From: Tengunoibacter tsumagoiensis
GTDB lineage: Bacteria > Chloroflexota > Ktedonobacteria > Ktedonobacterales > Ktedonobacteraceae
Length of the DNA stretch: 64,000 bases
Reading direction: 5' to 3'
Assembly (NCBI RefSeq): GCF_003967535.1
Contig: NZ_BIFR01000001.1
Span: 4,835,001 to 4,899,000 of the forward strand
Positions 58,962-64,000 of this stretch are shown piece by piece (within the stretch, counting starts at the first letter, position 1; each line of letters begins with the position of its first letter). The notes under the pieces were generated by a model. The model worked only from the letters and a program-made list of their open reading frames with translations. It was not told the DNA's origin and ran no database searches. The position numbers and the translations under genes are program-made.

Positions 58962-58985
58962 TATACTGGATCTATTTCCAGTATA
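58962..58985. promoter_or_regulatory. Inverted repeat at the start site of the GlsB-like gene
   Basis: TATACTGGA and TCCAGTATA, perfect 9-bp arms, 6-base spacer, right after the -10 box. Operator or 5' hairpin. Confidence 0.55.
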
Positions 58986-59064
58986 AATCTCTCACGCAAG
59001 AAAGATCATTGTACTACGTACGTATTCAGTACCAATCAGGAGGCTACAGAAGGAGAAAAAAAAG

Positions 59065-59364
59065 ATGATAGCAACTTCAATGGTGCTTGGTGCGTCCCTT
59101 AATCCAGGTGGCATTATTACCTGGCTTGTCGTAGGATTGATCGCTGGCTTCCTGGCGAGTGCGATCATGCGCGGAGGTGGCTACGGCGTTATTGGCGATG
59201 TGATTGTGGGGCTGATCGGAGCATTTGTTGGGGGTCTGGTGGCGAACCTTTTGATCCCAGGACAAAACTTTGGCTTCTGGGGCAGTATTGTGGTTGCATT
59301 TATCGGCGCGTGCGTTCTGATCGCCATTCTACGTGCAGTCAGTAGCCGCAGCAGTGCACTCTAG
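59065..59364 (+). CDS. GlsB/YeaQ/YmgE family stress membrane protein (copy 1)
   Basis: 99 residues, three or four helices: ITWLVVGLIAGFLASAIMRGGGYGVIGDVIVGLIGAFVGG and a C-terminal FGFWGSIVVAFIGACVLIAI. This is the transglycosylase-associated (GlsB) family, induced by envelope or general stress in other bacteria. AAGGAG 9 nt before the ATG. Paralogue at 59609. Confidence 0.92.
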   Translation: MIATSMVLGASLNPGGIITWLVVGLIAGFLASAIMRGGGYGVIGDVIVGLIGAFVGGLVANLLIPGQNFGFWGSIVVAFIGACVLIAILRAVSSRSSAL

Positions 59365-59420
59365 CTCTCCTCTCATTCATTTCTAGTCACGCACTGACTT
59401 ATTCCCAGCTTAACGTCATT

Positions 59421-59461
59421 CAATAAGAGAAAGGGTCGGCTCTCGACCCTTTCTCTTATTG
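59421..59461. terminator. 18-bp perfect hairpin between GlsB-like paralogues
   Basis: Arms 59421-59438 and 59444-59461 pair perfectly with loop GCTCT; AT-rich base. Little T-run. Confidence 0.7.
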
Positions 59462-59608
59462 CGCCTACACCCCTGGCCATTCTCTCCACTGTCTTGAGTT
59501 ACAACTCATCCATCATCTTGTCCGTATAGAAGATACTAAAAAGCTATTATCGATGATAAATGCTCATCCCTTCTGGGCTTTATCATAATCTCATAAGGAA
59601 GCTCGACT

Positions 59609-59908
59609 ATGCTTGTATTCAGAACGGTTGACGTGACAACAATTCTACAACCAGGGAACCTGATCGCCTGGCTAATCGTTGGTTTAATTGCGGGCTCACT
59701 CGCTGGAACGTTTGTGCGTGGCCGTGGTTTCGGCTGCCTTGGGGATATTATTGTGGGTCTCATTGGCTCTGTGATCGGCGGCATCATTGCCAGTGCTCTG
59801 GAGCTCGGTACATTTAAGTTTTGTGGAAGCATCTTTATCTCTTTTATCGGAGCCTGCATTCTGGTCGCTATTCTGGAGTTTTTCACTGGCGGTACCAGAC
59901 GCCGCTAA
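59609..59908 (+). CDS. GlsB/YeaQ/YmgE family stress membrane protein (copy 2)
   Basis: 99 residues. LIAWLIVGLIAGSLAGTFVRGRGFGCLGDIIVGLIG and FCGSIFISFIGACILVAIL parallel copy 1 but with two extra Cys in the loops and a basic end (TGGTRRR). AAGGA upstream. Separated from copy 1 by a hairpin, so likely transcribed on its own. Confidence 0.9.
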   Translation: MLVFRTVDVTTILQPGNLIAWLIVGLIAGSLAGTFVRGRGFGCLGDIIVGLIGSVIGGIIASALELGTFKFCGSIFISFIGACILVAILEFFTGGTRRR

Positions 59909-60039
59909 TCTTTGAAGGCGGCAGGCAGGATGATCGCGGTTGCCTCATTGTTGTCTCGTGGCGAGGACAACCCGACGGCTCGTGGTATCACCATTGGAGA
60001 CACTCAAAAGAAGAGGCTGCCAAAATGGACACATGTGGA

Positions 60040-60083
60040 CAGAGCCGCTCTGCTGGCTGGCGAAAGCCAGCGAAGCGGCTCTG
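60040..60083. terminator. Terminator between GlsB-2 and subtilase
   Basis: CAGAGCCGCT pairs with AGCGGCTCTG and, inside, GCTGGCT with AGCCAGC; GC-rich two-part stem serving the convergent genes. Confidence 0.6.
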
Positions 60084-60150
60084 ACTAAAGCAGGGAAACC
60101 ATACGAGATAGGGCATGCTATATCCATACCGTTGCGACCCTGTATCTGGA

Positions 60151-62136
60151 TCAGTTTTTCAGAAGAGATTGCTGAGCCTTTAATAGGCCAACATTGATGC
60201 CACCAGTACTGAACTCAGGCACAGATGAAAAGGTCTCTCCATCCTTTACGCGCGCTGCTTGAGCCTGGGGACGCGTAAAGAAGCTCATTACCTCATGATG
60301 CCATTGGTAAGGCTGCAATGCACTATTGGTAGCTCGCAGATCCTCAAGAAGACGGGCTGCTACTGCACTGATAACCGGGGTCGCAAATGAAGTTCCCGAC
60401 CAATAGGCCCAGGCATTTGGATTGGGAGCGGCATAACTCTGCGGAGTCTCAGTCGTTGAGAAGGCAGGATACGTTGGTGCTGTGTGCAATCCCACGATGG
60501 CATCGAGCGTCTGCCGCTCGACATCAATCATAGTCTGTGGGTCAAAGGGAGAACCTTCGCTATAAGGGATCTCCGGACGTGGCTGTGTTGGCAGAACTGG
60601 GATGGGCACGCCTCCACCATACGTGGCAATACCGTTGTTCTGTAATGCCCCGGGCGTTACAGGATAATTGCTATACGATGCTGCATGTCCACTTTTATCA
60701 ACGGCTCCCACAGAGAGAACTTCAGGGAACGCCGCTGGATAACGAGGTTGCATCCGCTCTCCGCTGCTATTGCCAGAACGTGCATCTGAATCATTTCCTG
60801 CCGAACCAACCACAATAGCTCCTGAAGCTGTCAGGCTTTGAATAGCGGCCTGCAGACCCAACGTCAACGACGCTGTTTCATTGGTCTGCTGCACCGCTCC
60901 TGTATACGCACCTCCAGACCAGAATGGAACCAGAACTTCTTGATGAGGGAGAGTGACCAGGCTTAAGTTAATCACGACTGGCTGCTGATACAGATCCCCA
61001 GCCTCTCCTGTATCTGGATTAACGGCAAGCATCCTGTGGTGGATGCGCTCTAATGCCTGTACAAGCACTGCAACGGTCCCGACCCCAAAGTCATTTAATA
61101 CCCGCAGACATTCAATCCTGGCTTCAGGAACCAGATCACGAATGATACCTGCAACAAATAGACCATGATCCGACATCTCAAACCCGCCCAGACGGCCAAA
61201 CACGTCTCTTCCGGTAAAGGGCTGCATGGGCGCTCCATTCTCTAGATGCCTGGGCAGAAAATGTTCGGTATCATGCAATACAAACGTTGGCTCAGGTGCC
61301 TGCAACTGCGTTACCAATGTCTGCAATAATTGATTCTGCTCACCTGCCTGCTGAGCAGTGGTAAGAATCTGTTGCACAGGTGGACGCGTATCAAGGACAA
61401 ATACCGTGACACCGGCCCCAGTACGCTGCTGCAACCCAGGGGCAAGTTCTGGCAACGAGAAATGCCAGTTCTGAGCCGCCTCAGTCACTGGAATAGGTGG
61501 AGCTATCGTACAACCGTGAGTTCCACATCCTTCGATTGGCGTCCCACCACAGAGCCAATTCGGGCTGGCATTGATCAGTGCACGCCCATCGAGCTCGCGC
61601 CGAATAATGCTGCTCTCGTTATTAATCAAGTTGATGACGTACCGTGTCGGATCGTTCGGGCTATAAGCTCCTGATCCATAAGGAACTGAGACGGCTCCAC
61701 TTAAGCCCAGAATAGAGGCCCCAGCAGTTGAATAGACACTCGTCTGTTCCAGATGAAAAAAGCAGATGACAAGCGTCCCTGTACCATGAACTGGCTGAAA
61801 CAGATATTTCCCAATCAGACTATTTAATGGCTCACGAGCCTGCCCGGCCTCCGTCTGCTCCGAAACATTGAGCTGATTATAGCCAGTAGAAGCAATGGCC
61901 CCATCTACAGCTGTTGGGACAAAGGGGACATCCTCAGATCCAAAAGCAACAAGATTGTACCCACGCATATTTAAATATTGATTAATTTCATCTAATCCCA
62001 ATGAATTAATAATCGCTTGTCGTCCTGCTGTGATCGGAAGTGAAGAGTGAAAATTGAGTGCCACCTGATTATCTAACCAGTAGATAACCATTTTACTCCA
62101 CCAGGAGCGAGGTATTGATGGCTGCTTCTGTACCAT
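60151..62136 (-). CDS. Subtilisin-like (S8) serine protease without signal peptide
   Basis: 661 residues. Catalytic triad D249 (VFVLDTRPP), H324 (SDHGLFVAGII) and S583 (GTSFATPVISA); N448 in GSAGNDSD is the oxyanion Asn. About 240 residues of unassigned N-terminal sequence precede the Asp, and no Sec or Tat signal is seen, so it is probably cytoplasmic. The D-to-H spacing (75 residues) is longer than usual and includes an insert. GGAGG 8 nt before the ATG. It lies 131 bp after the CHAT protease gene on the same strand; the two could be one unit. Confidence 0.92.
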   Translation of the reverse strand: MVQKQPSIPRSWWSKMVIYWLDNQVALNFHSSLPITAGRQAIINSLGLDEINQYLNMRGYNLVAFGSEDVPFVPTAVDGAIASTGYNQLNVSEQTEAGQAREPLNSLIGKYLFQPVHGTGTLVICFFHLEQTSVYSTAGASILGLSGAVSVPYGSGAYSPNDPTRYVINLINNESSIIRRELDGRALINASPNWLCGGTPIEGCGTHGCTIAPPIPVTEAAQNWHFSLPELAPGLQQRTGAGVTVFVLDTRPPVQQILTTAQQAGEQNQLLQTLVTQLQAPEPTFVLHDTEHFLPRHLENGAPMQPFTGRDVFGRLGGFEMSDHGLFVAGIIRDLVPEARIECLRVLNDFGVGTVAVLVQALERIHHRMLAVNPDTGEAGDLYQQPVVINLSLVTLPHQEVLVPFWSGGAYTGAVQQTNETASLTLGLQAAIQSLTASGAIVVGSAGNDSDARSGNSSGERMQPRYPAAFPEVLSVGAVDKSGHAASYSNYPVTPGALQNNGIATYGGGVPIPVLPTQPRPEIPYSEGSPFDPQTMIDVERQTLDAIVGLHTAPTYPAFSTTETPQSYAAPNPNAWAYWSGTSFATPVISAVAARLLEDLRATNSALQPYQWHHEVMSFFTRPQAQAARVKDGETFSSVPEFSTGGINVGLLKAQQSLLKN

Positions 62137-62267
62137 ATAAGCGTCCTCCCAATATATCGACCATACATTTTTCTACGCAATAATAATCTTTCTCGCAAGT
62201 TATACGTCAGTGTGGTTTTTTTTTAGGTGCATATCTCTGGTGTAAGCTGGATAGCTTCGATCATTTA

Positions 62268-64000
62268 TCAATGCTCTACCTGATGAAAACAGAGCGGTGC
62301 GGTATTCCCAACCAGACGGAAGGCTGCCCAGAAGTAGGGATGGCGATACTGGGCTTCGCTCTGAGAACTTCGCCGCAAAAGATCGCATTGCGCGGCTCTA
62401 AGAGCCTGAGCCTTCCCTTCACCCTGCAATAGATGCTGATAGAATAGAATCATCAATTCATTTGTAGCTGCATCTTCTACAGGCCAGAGGCTCATTACCA
62501 ATGAGGCTGCTCCAGCTGCCAGGAAGGCTCGGCCAAGCCCTAGCTGCTCATCACCGCCTCCTGTTAGCGCAAGTCCCGTTTCACATCCGCTTAAAGTCAC
62601 TAATTGGCACTGCTTGAGATTCAGACCAAAGGCATCAATTGCATTCAACTGTCCATCTGCCAGACGCACGTAGGAGAAATTAGGTGCATCTAAGCGACAT
62701 TGTCCATGGGTAGCCAGATGAATCAGTGGTCTTCCTACAACCTGTTGCTGTAATTGTCCAATTGTTGCTTCACTCTCGAGGAAACTCACTCCATGCAATA
62801 ATTGTTGCACCATCTGAGCTTCTTCCAGAGCGCGAGGCAGTTGCCCCTGTCCAGAATAGCCAAAGACGACGGGAGCCATCTTGCTCTCCTCCAGAGCTTC
62901 AGCATGCAATTGAGGCAGAAGGCTGGCCGCTGGCAGATAGTTGATCTGGAAGCGCTCAATCAGAAATTGCTCCCCATCATACAGCGCATGAAAAGGCAAG
63001 TTGTGCAGCAATCCATATGGCACAATCGTTAACTCTCCAGATCGCTCTGGCAGCCAATCAGCAATAGGAGCAAGCAAGAGGCCATAAAGTTTGTGAAGCA
63101 GCTTGCGAATCGCTTGCTGTGGCGGATGCAGTGGATCAGGCCAGCCACCAGGTTCCAGGTGCGCATAGAGAGGGGGTAAGAGCCGCTCTAATACCTCTAT
63201 ACCATTCTCTTGCTCAACACATTTGATCTCATCCCGTGTTAGAGCCAGGATGACAAGCTTCCCTTTATAGAGGAAATAAGCTAACAGAAGCTGCTGCTCT
63301 CTCAGATAGGGCTGCAATCGCGATACTTCGTATTCGCTGCTCCGATTTATTCGATCCAGGAAGGGTTTTTCATCGGTGCGAGATGATACAAACTGCTGCA
63401 GATGTAGCCTCTCAAAGAGCTCGCTGACCTTCTCTTCGTTGCGGCGCACCTCCTGCTCTAGAGCCTGACGGCCAACGCCAGGGGCAAGTATCTGATCAAA
63501 GCTCTCAAGCTGCTGACTGGAACGACGATAGCGGGCCTGCCATTCATGAAACTCTGTCTGGATACGCAGCAGCTCTGCCTGTTTCTCTTGACGAAGGACA
63601 ATCTCGGATGGTTCATATCTAATCTGCTCATCAGGCTGCGTTGCAACAAAATAATGACGCAGTGCCAGAGAACGCGCTCGTTCAAGATACTGAAAGGCAA
63701 ATGCCAGACGTCGCTGCTGCAAACCAAGGGCAATCATAGCTTCATAGACTTTCCAGGTAGAATGTAAAAATGCTGGCAGTAGATCGACAACCAGATTCTC
63801 CAGTATCTGCTCAATCTGTTCAATAGCAGCTTCATAATAGGACTCAGCCTCAGCATAGTGCTCCTCTAAAGCTGCCATCTGACCCAATAAATACAGGGCT
63901 CTATATCCTTCTTCGCGCAAGATATACCGGCGTGTAAACTCGATCACTTCCTGAGTCAGTGCGCGAACCTCCTGTTGATAGGCATCTTTATGAGCGGGCG
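62268..64000 (-). CDS. CHAT-domain protease with helical (TPR-like) N-terminal part; N-terminus outside window
   Basis: The frame stays open to the window end, so residues before the GTG at 63947 belong to the gene. In numbering from that GTG, residues 1-300 are helical (YLLGQMAALEEHYAEAESYYEAA resembles TPR, then long coiled coils). The CHAT caspase-like domain follows, with H414 in HLATHGQ and C455 in TLSGCETG. CHAT proteases cleave partner proteins and take part in regulated proteolysis and immunity (Craspase TPR-CHAT is one precedent). A subtilase gene follows directly. Confidence 0.9.
   Translation of the reverse strand, partial: PAHKDAYQQEVRALTQEVIEFTRRYILREEGYRALYLLGQMAALEEHYAEAESYYEAAIEQIEQILENLVVDLLPAFLHSTWKVYEAMIALGLQQRRLAFAFQYLERARSLALRHYFVATQPDEQIRYEPSEIVLRQEKQAELLRIQTEFHEWQARYRRSSQQLESFDQILAPGVGRQALEQEVRRNEEKVSELFERLHLQQFVSSRTDEKPFLDRINRSSEYEVSRLQPYLREQQLLLAYFLYKGKLVILALTRDEIKCVEQENGIEVLERLLPPLYAHLEPGGWPDPLHPPQQAIRKLLHKLYGLLLAPIADWLPERSGELTIVPYGLLHNLPFHALYDGEQFLIERFQINYLPAASLLPQLHAEALEESKMAPVVFGYSGQGQLPRALEEAQMVQQLLHGVSFLESEATIGQLQQQVVGRPLIHLATHGQCRLDAPNFSYVRLADGQLNAIDAFGLNLKQCQLVTLSGCETGLALTGGGDEQLGLGRAFLAAGAASLVMSLWPVEDAATNELMILFYQHLLQGEGKAQALRAAQCDLLRRSSQSEAQYRHPYFWAAFRLVGNTAPLCFHQVEH

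Larger units (their letters stand above)
58748..59064. other. Intergenic region upstream of the first GlsB-like gene
   Basis: AT-rich; holds the promoter at 58926-58954 and inverted repeat at 58962-58985. No gene seen. Confidence 0.5.

Overview
The window reads like the chromosome of a Ktedonobacteria-type member of the Chloroflexota. This is an inference from content: soil-polymer glycoside hydrolases with DNRLRE-type modules, many one-component sugar regulators (LacI and GntR-LacI hybrids), Ser/Thr kinase, CHAT and WD40-type proteins, a carotenoid cluster, and housekeeping genes dispersed among them. No phage, CRISPR array or intact transposon was seen.

Layout. 0-0.8 kb: tail of an MFS transporter. 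0.9-9.5 kb: a GntR-LacI regulator followed by two tandemly duplicated secreted GH74 (xyloglucanase-like) enzymes. Each has a near-perfect sigma-70 promoter whose -10 runs into a perfect 14-bp palindrome, plus a shared leader element. 9.6-14.0 kb: an ECF sigma factor, a small twin-arginine membrane protein, three TatA and two TatC genes, tied together by three copies of a new-looking bipartite promoter motif (CTGTCACAA-N14-GCATCT). 14.1-20.2 kb: housekeeping operon yceD-rpmF-fabD-fabG-asp23-nusB-acpP behind a consensus promoter, with coaD, a coiled-coil protein and a small membrane protein upstream. 20.3-26.5 kb: PadR and MFS genes sharing a palindromic operator, a zinc-ribbon Ser/Thr kinase, DUF427, a DHA2 exporter and small orphan genes. 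26.6-33.3 kb: carotenoid genes (CrtI-like desaturase, acyltransferase, glycosyltransferase, CruF-like protein) with a beta-propeller-like protein and an esterase. 33.7-38.7 kb: a Cys/Met-metabolism PLP enzyme, GNAT, and an ADP-ribosylglycohydrolase-family gene with a LacI regulator and two identical palindromic operators. 38.8-41.2 kb: rpsT (with an attenuator-like leader), rplS, rnhB, a flavin-type oxidase and two tRNA-Ser genes. 41.3-48.8 kb: a GH38-like enzyme with a sugar ABC importer (no ATPase) and a divergent regulator. 48.8-62.1 kb: a secreted beta-helix protein, a response regulator, a membrane module with a transglutaminase protein, an MFS transporter, two GlsB-like stress proteins, and a subtilase. 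62.3-64 kb: the C-terminal part of a CHAT protease with a helical (probably TPR) N-terminal region, cut by the window end.

Most interesting system: the sigma/Tat island at 9.66-14.02 kb. The sigma gene and two downstream tatA transcription units carry the same ECF-like promoter. The protein co-translated with the sigma factor has an S-R-R-R-A-V-K motif just before its single hydrophobic segment. This suggests a homeostatic circuit in which a Tat-dependent membrane protein reports translocase capacity to its sigma factor. The sequence facts are direct; the circuit is inference.
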